DNA of 21,151 bases from Bacilli bacterium (GTDB taxonomy: Bacteria; Bacillota_I; Bacilli_A; RFN20; CAG-288). The notes beneath the pieces were generated by a model. It was not told where the DNA came from. It did not search any database and saw only the letters and a list, made by a program, of their open reading frames with translations. A program made the translations under genes and the position numbers. Shown here one piece after another: positions 1 through 6,698 of this stretch (the stretch's first letter is position 1; every line of letters starts with the position of its first letter). Location: the NCBI GenBank assembly GCA_900763245.1, contig CAAFJQ010000147.1, positions 1-21,151 on the forward strand. The letters run 5' to 3'.

Positions 1-144
1 GAAATTTTCATCCTCGTCCATGAGGTAGCCATACACAGGCTTGCTTGTGATGGGCTTGCCATTCATGCCTTTTGAGCGTTTTACTGCTTTGATTTTCTTG
101 CTCGTATCTCTCACCAGCCATTCGTTAAAGATATTCCGCATCGG
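1..144 (-). pseudogene. Large serine recombinase fragment (ICE/transposon integrase), N-terminus missing
   Basis: Read on the minus strand from 144 to the left edge, 48 codons stay open and match the middle of TnpX/TndX-type large serine recombinases: PMRNIFNEWLVRDTS, then KKIKAVKRSKGMNGKPITSK and PVYGYLMDEDE. In that family this stretch follows the catalytic resolvase domain and starts the recombinase domain. A TGA stop lies immediately before the first conserved codon (147..145), and upstream is the rlmD gene, so the catalytic serine domain of about 140 residues is absent. The fragment continues off the left edge, so its other end is unknown. The first 20 bases after the junction are shared with the out-of-frame tail of rlmD. 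Such recombinases mobilise integrative elements in Firmicutes. This copy cannot be active as seen. A chimeric assembly join is a possible alternative. Confidence 0.82.
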
Positions 145-1534
145 TCAAATCCAGCTCGTCCATATCCAGCTCAACTTCAATATGCTGAGTTGATTTTAGT
201 TTGGACAAAAGACATACCGTCTCAACATGCATTGAGTTAGGGAACATATCGACAGGCTGAACTTTCTTCAGTTCATAAGCATCAGAGAACAAAGCGATGT
301 CTCTTGATAACGTGACAGGATCACAGGATACATAGACAACTCTCTCCGGTGCGATTCTTTTCACTGCATTGATAAACTCAGGAGTCGAACCTTTTCTGGG
401 GGGATCCATGATGATGACAGAGAAGTGTTCTTCACTGTTCATCATATACTCTGTCGCATCACCGCAGATGAAGCGGGCATTATCGATATTGTTGATCTTA
501 GCATTCATCTTGGCATCTCTTACTGCATCTCTTACAATCTCAACACCAGTGACTTCTTTGACTTTGTCAGAACAGAATAGTCCAATCGTTCCAGTTCCGC
601 AATAGGCATCAAGAAGCGTATCGTTTTTATTCAAGTCAGCAAATTCGATTGCTTTGCCGTATAAGGTCTCAATCTGATGAGAGTTGACCTGATAGAAAGA
701 CTGAGTCGAGATCAAGAACTTCTTGTCGAAGATCTTGTCCTGAATCTTGGTATGACCATAGACAGGAACATCCTTTTCGCCCAAGATGACATTTGTCTTT
801 CTGGTATTGATGTTAAGAACAAGGCCGACGACTTCAGGAACTCTTTTCATAAGCTCTTTTGCAAACTCTTTGATTCCTTTGATGTCGCTTCTTGTGACGA
901 TCAATGTCACCAAGGCCTGACTCTGCTCTGTATTGGTCTTGATGAGAAGATGGCGGATCAGACCAAACTGAGCATCTTCATGATAAGGAGTATATTTATA
1001 TTTCTCAAACATGGCGACTAAAACATTGCTGATCTTAGTCGAGAGTTCGCTCTCCATCAGACAATCATCGACACCGATGAGATTATGGGTGCCTGACTGA
1101 TAGAATCCGGCTTTGATCTTCTTCTTTTTGTTGTCAAACCTGACAGGCTTCTGAACCTTGTTTCGGAATCTTGTCGGATTGTCCAATCCGATACAGGGAT
1201 TGACATCAAAATCGATCTTAGCAAACTTATGAAGGAGGTCTTTCACCTTCTTTGTCTTATAGACAAGCTGTTCTTGATAGGAGAGATGCATCAACTGGCA
1301 CCCACCGCAGTTAGGATAGTATTTGCACTCCGGATGGACACGGAAAGGGGAATCCGTCTTTCTTTCCGTCACTTTTGCACTGGCAAGTTTCCCGAACTTA
1401 AAATTCGTTTGGACAAGGGCCTGTTCTCCAGGAAGAAGGTTATCCAAAAAACATGTTGTCTTATCGATATGAACGATTCCTTTTCCGAAGTCGTCTAAAT
1501 CCGTACAAGTGACAAGAGTCTCTCTTCTACTCAT
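125..1534 (-). CDS. rlmD: 23S rRNA (uracil-5-)-methyltransferase, RlmD/RumA (TrmA) family, probably 3'-truncated
   Basis: This is an S-adenosylmethionine-dependent methyltransferase that makes 5-methyluridine in 23S rRNA. From the chosen start (469 aa) an N-terminal TRAM-like RNA-binding region (about 5-55) is followed by iron-sulfur cysteines C70, C76, C79 and C158, the SAM motif DAYCGTG (309-315), DPPRKG (377-382) and the catalytic SCDP cysteine C404. The start at 1534 has an AAGGAGG site 9 bases upstream; a start at 1579 would have none. It overlaps the upstream gene by 8 bases and is last in a four-gene operon. Many Firmicute RumA proteins continue for tens of residues after a DELDLTxAES-like motif. 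Here the frame runs MDELDLTDAE and ends two residues later, exactly where recombinase sequence begins. The catalytic domain is complete, so activity may persist. Confidence 0.9.
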   Translation of the reverse strand: MSRRETLVTCTDLDDFGKGIVHIDKTTCFLDNLLPGEQALVQTNFKFGKLASAKVTERKTDSPFRVHPECKYYPNCGGCQLMHLSYQEQLVYKTKKVKDLLHKFAKIDFDVNPCIGLDNPTRFRNKVQKPVRFDNKKKKIKAGFYQSGTHNLIGVDDCLMESELSTKISNVLVAMFEKYKYTPYHEDAQFGLIRHLLIKTNTEQSQALVTLIVTRSDIKGIKEFAKELMKRVPEVVGLVLNINTRKTNVILGEKDVPVYGHTKIQDKIFDKKFLISTQSFYQVNSHQIETLYGKAIEFADLNKNDTLLDAYCGTGTIGLFCSDKVKEVTGVEIVRDAVRDAKMNAKINNIDNARFICGDATEYMMNSEEHFSVIIMDPPRKGSTPEFINAVKRIAPERVVYVSCDPVTLSRDIALFSDAYELKKVQPVDMFPNSMHVETVCLLSKLKSTQHIEVELDMDELDLTDAEYL

Positions 1535-2645
1535 CGCTTTCATCCTCCTTATCATACTGTTCTCGTAAGAACTCAGCAATTCTCTTCACATCATCGATAC
1601 AGTTCAAGATGATGTTCTTTTCGTTCTCATGACGTTTGAAGTATTCTTCCATGAACTGCATATATAACACGAAGATGCGATAAGAGGATTCATAGGTCAG
1701 CATCAAAGCGACATTCTTGATGTTCTTCTCATTGGCATAAAAGAAGATAGAGGAGGAATGAGCGATTTCGCTCGTTCCTCTATAGAATTCATTGTACTGA
1801 TCTCTTAGGCCAGAGAGCTCATCGACACCATCATTGAAGTTCAGTTTGAACTTCGGATGCTTTTCCATATCGTATTCCTTGCAGTCATAAAGCCATCCGT
1901 ATTCAAGAAATTTCTTCATGTCTTTGCTCTTTAGTCCATGCTCATTCATCTCGGCTTTTATTTGGTTCTCAAAAACATCATCTCTCACTTTATCATCGAA
2001 ATTGCTTGGTGTGTAATACATATTCGAATACGAGATGTGCTTGACATAGGAAAACTTTGTCTTATCTCCGTTATTGACTAATAGATAAATCGTCGATTCG
2101 CTTTCATGAATCGTTCTCCAAGAGACATAGGCATCTAAATAAAGGCCTAACACCATCATGCGGCAGAATCCGGTTATCTTTTTGAATGTCGTTTCAAAAA
2201 TATCATTTATCAAAGAAAAGTTGGGATCATGTCTAGCCAAGGGCTCATTGACGCTCTCTAAAGCCATCGTTGCAGTAGAAAGGGTGCTGATAAGATGATC
2301 ATATGGCTTCATGCCAGAGGTATAGGAAACATTGACCTCTGCAGTTCTTGTCGAAACATACTTGTTTGCGACTTTCAGTGCCAGATCATCTGTATTCAGT
2401 TTTTGTTTCAGCTTAGGCCCATTCTCTTTATAGAATTCATATTCACCTATACAGAAATCGATCATACTGGAAAGAGCGACTTTCTTTTTAAAGCCTGTGA
2501 GTCCTTTTTCAAAGTCGAGATTCTTGCACATAGCAAGTACGCGAAGGAAAATCTTTTCAATTTCTTTTTCTTCGCTTTGCTTTTTTCTTCTTTCTATTTG
2601 GAGATTGAAAATCTCCTCTACTTCTCTATCTTCAGGAAAAGTCAT
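1527..2645 (-). CDS. Uncharacterised mostly helical protein, possibly DUF5677-like
   Basis: A 372-aa protein I cannot assign with confidence. It has a charged helical N-terminus (about 8-30, RRKKQSEEKEIEKIF), no signal peptide and no clear membrane segment. A central stretch, YVSWRTIHESESTIYLLVN, and a later YRGTSEIAHSSSIFFY resemble the helical pattern of DUF5677-type proteins, with paired Arg/Glu and a conserved His. This is recalled similarity, not a search result. Its ATG overlaps the TGA of the upstream flavoprotein gene in ATGA, with AGGAGG five bases before the ATG. Its own stop overlaps the rlmD start by 8 bases, so it is translationally coupled on both sides. Cytoplasmic location is likely. 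No function is proposed. Confidence 0.8.
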   Translation of the reverse strand: MTFPEDREVEEIFNLQIERRKKQSEEKEIEKIFLRVLAMCKNLDFEKGLTGFKKKVALSSMIDFCIGEYEFYKENGPKLKQKLNTDDLALKVANKYVSTRTAEVNVSYTSGMKPYDHLISTLSTATMALESVNEPLARHDPNFSLINDIFETTFKKITGFCRMMVLGLYLDAYVSWRTIHESESTIYLLVNNGDKTKFSYVKHISYSNMYYTPSNFDDKVRDDVFENQIKAEMNEHGLKSKDMKKFLEYGWLYDCKEYDMEKHPKFKLNFNDGVDELSGLRDQYNEFYRGTSEIAHSSSIFFYANEKNIKNVALMLTYESSYRIFVLYMQFMEEYFKRHENEKNIILNCIDDVKRIAEFLREQYDKEDESDE

Positions 2646-3766
2646 TCTAGCCTCCTTCCTGCCTTATAGCCCTCAACGAAGGCAAGGCCCATATTGTATC
2701 CGCCACAGTGGAAATTCTGATCCAACATCTCTCCGGCAAGATAGATGTGAGGATGATTCTTGGCTTCCATCGTATTCATATCGATTTCACTCAATCGGAT
2801 ACCACCATATGAAATCTGGCTTTCTTTGAAAGAATACAAAGATGCAAAGGTAAAGGTGAAAACACCTCTCTTGGCATCTTTGTGCTCTTCTAAGTACCTT
2901 CTTAAAAAGTAAGGGTAAGCAGAATAGGAGCAATCCATCTTTTCATCCATGTATCTGAACTCATAAGTGAATGTTGCCTTTTTGTTCTTTCTCAGTTCAT
3001 TGAGAAGATATACTGTCGAATCAAAGACACAGATACCGGATATGCCGTCTTCTTTGAAGAGGAGTTCTCCCTCTTCCTGATACAATCTCTTTCCGTTAGA
3101 GAACAGGGTGAGAACTCCTCTCAACCTATTCTTGACAAGATAAGACGGCATTTTCTCTTTCACTCGGACAGGACAAAGACAAGGTGAGAAAGGATAAGAG
3201 GAAAAAGAAGAGAGAAGAGAAGAATCATAATCTTCTCTGTCAAGACTTCTTCCGCCTAAGGCAAGAACAAGGTCCTTGTAATGATATTCTTCTCTTTTTC
3301 CGTTCTTTAAAAGAACGACAGTATGATTCTTTTTATCAATTTCTTTCAGACAGGCGGAGAGAACTGTAAGATTCTTGCTTCTCTTCAGTTGCTGGACAAG
3401 CGTGTTCTGAAGGCTTTCAGAACGATTGAAATACGGATAATAAAGTTTTCCTTCTTTCGCATAAGGAAAAGAGAGTTCGTCTTTCAGATAGGAAAGAAAC
3501 TCCATTGCATAATTTTTCTTCTCTGAAAAGACAATATCGTGAACAGGAGAAAGAAGAGAATCCTTGTATTCTTCTTCATGAAGCAGATCTTCATTGAAGA
3601 AGTTCGCTCTTCCGTTTCCGGACACCAATATTCTTTTTCCCAATACAAAATCATGTCCGCCTTTTTCAACAAGGAGGACTTTCTTCTTTTTTGAGATCAA
3701 AAGAGAAGAAATCAGTCCGCTAGGACCAGAACCGATGACGATGACATCATACGATTTTGCTTCCAT
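2642..3766 (-). CDS. BaiN/HI0933-family NAD(P)/FAD-dependent oxidoreductase
   Basis: A 374-aa flavoprotein of the HI0933 (BaiN-like) family. Visible features are an N-terminal FAD-binding Rossmann motif DVIVIGSGPSG with GSGPSG at 12-17, the family hallmark GKRILVSGNGRANF, LALGGRS in the middle, EGELLFKEDGISG, and the C-terminal FAD contact CGGYNMGLAFVEGYKAG. The family is usually about 400 aa, so this is a slightly short but complete member. Named relatives include a reductase in bile acid dehydroxylation, but most members have no proven substrate, so no pathway is claimed. Its start lies 20 bases inside the 3' end of the nitroreductase gene, with only a weak purine-rich ribosome site (AAAGAAG), suggesting coupled translation. 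Two neighbouring flavin proteins point to a redox function for the operon. Confidence 0.87.
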   Translation of the reverse strand: MEAKSYDVIVIGSGPSGLISSLLISKKKKVLLVEKGGHDFVLGKRILVSGNGRANFFNEDLLHEEEYKDSLLSPVHDIVFSEKKNYAMEFLSYLKDELSFPYAKEGKLYYPYFNRSESLQNTLVQQLKRSKNLTVLSACLKEIDKKNHTVVLLKNGKREEYHYKDLVLALGGRSLDREDYDSSLLSSFSSYPFSPCLCPVRVKEKMPSYLVKNRLRGVLTLFSNGKRLYQEEGELLFKEDGISGICVFDSTVYLLNELRKNKKATFTYEFRYMDEKMDCSYSAYPYFLRRYLEEHKDAKRGVFTFTFASLYSFKESQISYGGIRLSEIDMNTMEAKNHPHIYLAGEMLDQNFHCGGYNMGLAFVEGYKAGRRLE

Positions 3767-4253
3767 TACCGCTTCTTTCTTTCACAGCAAACCTGCCATT
3801 TTTAGGATAACCGAAAGCAATGCAGTCCAAGACTTCATACTCGTTATCAAGATCAAGCACTTCTTTCAGTGTTTTCTTTCCTTCTTCTGTATTCATCTCT
3901 GCACTTGCGCAATGAATCCAGCAGGAACCAATATCTAAGGAAGTAGCTTCCAGTAAGGCGTTTTCAATGGCAGCTCCGCAATCAAGCTCTTTGAGATGAT
4001 CTTCCTGTTTCACAAAGGAAAACAGAAGCGCATCTGCATTATAGAACTTAGCCTGAAGGGAAGGAAGAAGCTTGAAAAGTCTTTCCTTCTTCTCTTCAGA
4101 AGAGAGGATGACATAGAATATCGGTCTTCTGTTTTTGCCAGTAGGAGCGATATCGCATGCCTTCAATATCTGTTCCAAATCTTCTTTTTCAATCTTTTTA
4201 TCGCTGAATTCACGTGTAGAGACACGCTTTTCTGCTAATGCAAGGAAATCCAT
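3747..4253 (-). CDS. Nitroreductase-family flavoprotein
   Basis: A 168-aa short member of the FMN-dependent nitroreductase fold. The N-terminus carries the usual EKRVSTREFSDKK phosphate-contact motif, followed by ILKACDIAPTGKNRRPIFYV (normally APSxxNxQPW). Further on are DCGAAIENALLEATSLDIGS, a typical helix, and a terminal YPKNG FGYP-like turn. It probably reduces a small oxidised substrate with NAD(P)H; the substrate is unknown. I place the start at the ATG 4253..4251, eight bases after GGAGG. The in-frame GTG at 4262 overlaps that ribosome site and is unlikely. It is the first gene of the four-gene minus-strand operon ending in rlmD and has a short leader behind a TATAAT box. Confidence 0.88.
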   Translation of the reverse strand: MDFLALAEKRVSTREFSDKKIEKEDLEQILKACDIAPTGKNRRPIFYVILSSEEKKERLFKLLPSLQAKFYNADALLFSFVKQEDHLKELDCGAAIENALLEATSLDIGSCWIHCASAEMNTEEGKKTLKEVLDLDNEYEVLDCIAFGYPKNGRFAVKERSGNGSKIV

Positions 4254-4279
4254 ATAAGTCACCTCCGAAAAGCAAAAAT

Positions 4280-4308
4280 ATTATACATTACATTCAAATA
4301 AAATGCTC
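4280..4308 (-). promoter_or_regulatory. Promoter of the nitroreductase-rlmD operon
   Basis: A perfect TATAAT lies at 4285..4280 on the minus strand, giving a start near 4273 and a leader of about 20 bases. The matching -35 position falls inside the rpsO terminator hairpin and has no good TTGACA match, so this promoter is either weak at -35 or depends on the TG just before the -10. Confidence 0.5.
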
Positions 4309-4324
4309 CTAGTAAACTAGGAGC
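4295..4324 (-). terminator. rpsO intrinsic terminator
   Basis: A perfect 8-bp stem pairs GCTCCTAG (4305-4312) with CTAGGAGC (4317-4324) around a TAAA loop. On the minus strand it is followed by a T-rich tract (ATTTTATTT), 20 bases after the rpsO stop. There is no T tract on the plus side, so it serves rpsO. Confidence 0.8.
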
Positions 4325-4343
4325 AAATGGTTTCAAGAAATGT

Positions 4344-4619
4344 TTATTTCTTCTTGGTTGCAGCCTTCATGCTAGCCAAGGCCTTTTCATAACGTGCAGT
4401 GTCAGTCTTCTTAAGATAGTTAAGAAGGTTTGTACGTCTTGCAATCATGATATCCATACCGCGCTTGGAAGAGAAATCATGCTTGTTGATGGTCATATGG
4501 ACTGTGAGCTTCTTGATCTTTTCAGTGAGAAGAGCAATCTGGACTTCGGTGGAACCGACATCCTTTTCGTCTCTCTGACTAGCCTTGATGGCAACAGCCT
4601 TTTCTTCTTTTGTCAACAT
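4344..4619 (-). CDS. rpsO: 30S ribosomal protein S15
   Basis: A 91-aa protein (family usually 88-89) with the classic S15 sequence: DVGSTEVQIALLTEKIKKL, then the basic loop HDFSSKRGMDIMIARRTNLL and a lysine-rich tail. S15 binds 16S rRNA at the helix 20/21/22 junction early in small-subunit assembly. A GAGGT ribosome site sits 8 bases before the ATG. The gene stands alone with its own promoter and terminator. In Firmicutes it normally follows ribF, but here truB-ribF is about 5 kb away on the opposite strand. No pnp gene follows it, where one is often found. Confidence 0.97.
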   Translation of the reverse strand: MLTKEEKAVAIKASQRDEKDVGSTEVQIALLTEKIKKLTVHMTINKHDFSSKRGMDIMIARRTNLLNYLKKTDTARYEKALASMKAATKKK

Positions 4620-4702
4620 TTCGTAATACCTCGTTTTTCTTTCTACCTATTTCGACCAGCATGAGGTGACTTGAGGAACAAGCCTCGCACCAGTCAAAAG
4701 GC
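4620..4702 (-). promoter_or_regulatory. Structured rpsO leader, possible S15 autoregulatory element
   Basis: From the predicted start near 4702 the leader folds as GGTG (4691..4688) with CACC (4668..4665) and, inside that, GAGG (4686..4683) with CCTC (4676..4673). The segment ACCTC (4667..4663) can instead pair with the ribosome site GAGGT (4632..4628). The two pairings share bases, so the leader could switch between a hairpin and a sequestered ribosome site. S15 autoregulation through diverse leaders is known in bacteria; this particular structure is my inference. Confidence 0.4.
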
Positions 4703-4708
4703 TTAAAT

Positions 4709-4736
4709 ATTATAAAGTTTTTAACCAATATTGCAA
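4709..4736 (-). promoter_or_regulatory. rpsO promoter
   Basis: TTGCAA (4736..4731) is separated by 16 bases from a perfect TATAAT (4714..4709) on the minus strand. The transcription start would be near 4702, giving a leader of about 83 bases. Confidence 0.72.
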
Positions 4737-4766
4737 GGGAATTGATGAATGTTTTCGCGATAAAAA

Positions 4767-4793
4767 CTAGATATACCAGCAAATGAGGGATAG
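4767..4793 (+). repeat. Left 27-bp inverted repeat of the DUF3990 cassette
   Basis: The sequence starts CTAGATATACCAG and ends GAGGGATAG. All 27 bases match the reverse complement of 6699-6725. The match stops at 4794. Four A residues flank it on the outside (4763-4766), and four A residues follow the right copy (6726-6729), a possible but very weak target duplication. Confidence 0.9.
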
Positions 4794-4809
4794 AAAATCC
4801 GATAGTCAA

Positions 4810-4863
4810 CCAATCTTGATTGGATCCCTGCCTACCTTCCTTAATCATAGGTTTGGCAGGGAT
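4810..4863. repeat. Two adjacent hairpins just inside the left cassette end
   Basis: A small palindrome CCAATC-TT-GATTGG (4810-4823) abuts a larger hairpin: ATCCCTGCC (4824-4832) pairs with GGCAGGGAT (4855-4863), with ACCT/AGGT pairing inside it. On the plus strand a run of seven T follows a few bases later (4871-4877), so the larger hairpin could stop plus-strand transcription entering the cassette. It lacks a T run on the minus side. Confidence 0.55.
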
Positions 4864-5001
4864 ATTATAGTTTTTTTGAAAACCATCTCAATAACGAACG
4901 GAAACATCACCCCACTGCACCATCAGTCGGATTTCTTTTATCATAGCAGTAACAGATTTTAGTGCCATTCGGTTAGTTAAACTGTCAGATTCGATTTTAT
5001 T

Positions 5002-5208
5002 TTATGCGGTTTGGCGAGACTTGATATAAAGGTCAATATCATTGACGATATATCTTACTCCCGTTGTATGCAATACCTCATAAAAGTCTTGGATATATTC
5101 GCATACTGAATACTTATTGAACAAGGTCATAACGTCCTTGCCCGTCATTCCTTTTTGATTTTTGTATTCTTCAACACAAAGCACCATAAACGGTAATTCT
5201 TTACTCAT
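5002..5208 (-). CDS. DUF3791-like small protein
   Basis: A 68-aa acidic helical protein resembling DUF3791: FMVLCVEEYKNQKGMTGKDV, MTLFNKYSVCEYIQDFYEVL and a closing HTTGVRYIVNDIDLYI. In this family the pattern of a Cys-x-E helix, G-x-x-V, and HTTG near the end is typical, as I recall it. It is last in a four-gene run. The upstream gene ends 3 bases before its ATG, and GGAGG inside that gene provides the ribosome site. DUF3791 genes are often found beside DUF3990 genes, which is the main context clue. An antitoxin or regulatory-partner role is inference. Confidence 0.78.
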   Translation of the reverse strand: MSKELPFMVLCVEEYKNQKGMTGKDVMTLFNKYSVCEYIQDFYEVLHTTGVRYIVNDIDLYIKSRQTA

Positions 5209-5211
5209 AAC

Positions 5212-5448
5212 TCATTCCTCCGGAAATACAACTTCTCCCGTCTCTTTTTCGTGTTTCCACATTGAATAAACAGTCATAGGGCTGAAGTGCCACATCTTTG
5301 TTTCTTCTTTAGCAAGCATCTCATAGGTCTTAGAGTGATAAAATTCGTTCATAGCGGAAATATCGTCAAGTCCTTCATTCTTCACAATAAGGTCAACCGT
5401 TTGCGGTATAAGCGCGATACTCAATATAGAGTTAAACTTCTCGTCCAT
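5212..5448 (-). CDS. Small uncharacterised protein of the DUF3990 cassette
   Basis: A 78-aa acidic protein with no signal peptide or membrane segment. Recognisable stretches are DLIVKNEGLDDISAMNEFYH, SKTYEMLAKEETKMWHFSP and VYSMWKHEKETGEVVFPEE. The pattern (a helix followed by YxMLAxEETKxWHxSP and an EKETGEVxFPE tail) is one I associate with small genes next to DUF3990 and DUF3791, but I cannot name the family with certainty. The ATG follows the DUF3990 stop by 3 bases, with GAGGTG as ribosome site, and its own stop is 3 bases before the next start. Small size, acidity and position suggest a partner for the neighbouring enzyme-like protein; that is inference. Confidence 0.75.
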   Translation of the reverse strand: MDEKFNSILSIALIPQTVDLIVKNEGLDDISAMNEFYHSKTYEMLAKEETKMWHFSPMTVYSMWKHEKETGEVVFPEE

Positions 5449-5451
5449 TTA

Positions 5452-5931
5452 TCACACCTCCTCGGATTTGACAAATTTCAAGAGTGAAATTGCCTCGTTT
5501 GTCGCAAATACATATTGGTCAAACAATTTCTTGATCTTCAAGGCTTCGAGTGCCTGTTCTTTGGTCAAAAGTCCCGTAGAGTACACTTGGAGCGTTCTGT
5601 AAACATCATCATTTGCAACTGCACCAATTATAAGGTCGTATTGCTCTCCATCATACGTTCCGTTTCTGTGTGCGGAAACAAAGTCGAGCCATTCTTCATC
5701 GGGAGCATTGAACCGCTTGATTTTAAGTAGTTCGCTACCGATATCATCGTCTATCTCATATACGTTGACTGTCGGTGTGCCACCTCTGCGAACTACAACC
5801 TTTTGGGCGAAGTTCTCGGCTTGCGCCTTATTGGTTGTCGTATAGAAACCATATCCGAAGTCGAGAAATCTGTTCTGTTCGATAAGTCTCGGCTTTTCCA
5901 CTACCATATTACTACCGTGGTATAAAATCAT
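5452..5931 (-). CDS. DUF3990-family protein, possible ADP-ribosyltransferase-fold effector
   Basis: A 159-aa protein beginning MILYHGSN (LYHGSN at 3-8), followed by RFLDFGYGFYTTTNKAQAEN, with GYGFYTTTN at 26-34. This pairing of HG near the start with FGxGFYTTTNxxQA is the signature of DUF3990. It also resembles the His and Tyr motifs of ADP-ribosyltransferase folds (H-Y-E class). A later EQYDLIIGAVANDD could supply the acidic residue of such a site. The ATG overlaps the upstream stop as ATGA, with GGAGG ten bases before it. The upstream 101-aa gene and two downstream small genes are translationally linked. A toxin or effector role is inferred from fold resemblance and context only. Confidence 0.82.
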   Translation of the reverse strand: MILYHGSNMVVEKPRLIEQNRFLDFGYGFYTTTNKAQAENFAQKVVVRRGGTPTVNVYEIDDDIGSELLKIKRFNAPDEEWLDFVSAHRNGTYDGEQYDLIIGAVANDDVYRTLQVYSTGLLTKEQALEALKIKKLFDQYVFATNEAISLLKFVKSEEV

Positions 5932-6233
5932 AACATAGCCTCCAACTTTTTAATTTGTGCCTTTTCTTCTTTCAGCTTTTTTATAATTTCTTCTATCTGA
6001 CTACGGCGAGCAAGTTGTTCACGAACTGCGATTAAACTTTCCTCGTCCTTGCCGATATATTTGCTCACTACCTTTTTTCCGTCACGGTAATACAAATAAT
6101 AATAAGTCTTTCCGTTTATGGTTTTCGGTGTTATTTTTCCTCTTGGTAGTGTTTCAAGCACTTTTGTATATTCGGTTAACATATTCTCATTTCGGGCTTC
6201 TTCACGGGAGATAACCATCATAAGCATACTCAT
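5928..6233 (-). CDS. 101-aa coiled-coil protein, first gene of the DUF3990 cassette
   Basis: The first half holds a short beta-rich motif, GKTYYYLYYRDGKKVVSKYI, followed by GKDEE. The second half is a charged helix, QIEEIIKKLKEEKAQIKKLE, likely a coiled coil. The beta motif resembles the N-terminal YYxYxxRxxGKxxSKYIG motif seen in some transposases and in stand-alone small proteins. The transposase at the right edge has a looser version (YYLYDVRYGYDREKQRSKVI). I do not recognise a named family. A GGTGAT ribosome site lies just upstream of the ATG, and the 3' end overlaps the DUF3990 start by 4 bases. As first gene it may be an antitoxin or DNA-binding regulator; this is inference. Confidence 0.72.
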   Translation of the reverse strand: MSMLMMVISREEARNENMLTEYTKVLETLPRGKITPKTINGKTYYYLYYRDGKKVVSKYIGKDEESLIAVREQLARRSQIEEIIKKLKEEKAQIKKLEAML

Positions 6234-6310
6234 TTTTCATCACCCACTATTATTTTACCCAACTTTTATATTTTTTTCACTTGGTTTTTGTTGGATAAAC
6301 AATAAAAAGC

Positions 6311-6335
6311 CTAGATATACCAGTAAATGAGGGAT
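6311..6335 (+). repeat. Internal third copy of the terminal repeat
   Basis: It matches the first 25 bases of the left repeat (4767-4791) in the same orientation with one change, T instead of C at 6324. It is inverted relative to 6699-6725. Similarity to the left copy stops right after the repeat. Confidence 0.88.
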
Positions 6336-6698
6336 TTTCCCTCGTTCCGCAGACCATGTCGAACATGGCCTCGATTGTTTTCCTTAGGCACGTTTTCCTC
6401 ATTAAAGACCAGCGGAACATAAAGATTTCGGTATAAGCCTAGATTTCACTCGCCTTTATGCCTCTGTGGCTTTCAAAGAACTACCGCAGATATGAACAGC
6501 AGTTCGACAGCAACTTCATCTTTCTTTCTCTCTTCCATCTATCCGTTGACAAGAAGGGCCAAGGCATATCATTCTTTAAGCCCCTTTCGAATGGCTGAGA
6601 GCCCATCAGTTAAAGGAGCTATCGTCAAACAGCTAGATCCTGATGGCCTATCAGTCATTTCTAACTGTTTTGCAATAAGGATTTTATAGCACATGATC

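Noticed and set aside
4579..4848. An 89-codon minus-strand frame running through the rpsO leader and into rpsO
   Set aside because: It covers the rpsO promoter and leader, reads rpsO in the wrong frame and has no ribosome site.
4888..4968. A 26-codon minus-strand frame (MALKSVTAMIKEIRLMVQWG and a few more residues) after the DUF3791-like gene
   Set aside because: Protein-like in look, but it has no ribosome site, no recognisable family and is short enough to occur by chance. It could be a remnant of a fifth cassette gene.
6492..6689. A 65-codon plus-strand frame inside the MITE-like unit
   Set aside because: No ribosome site, no known motif, and confined to the repeat-bounded interior.
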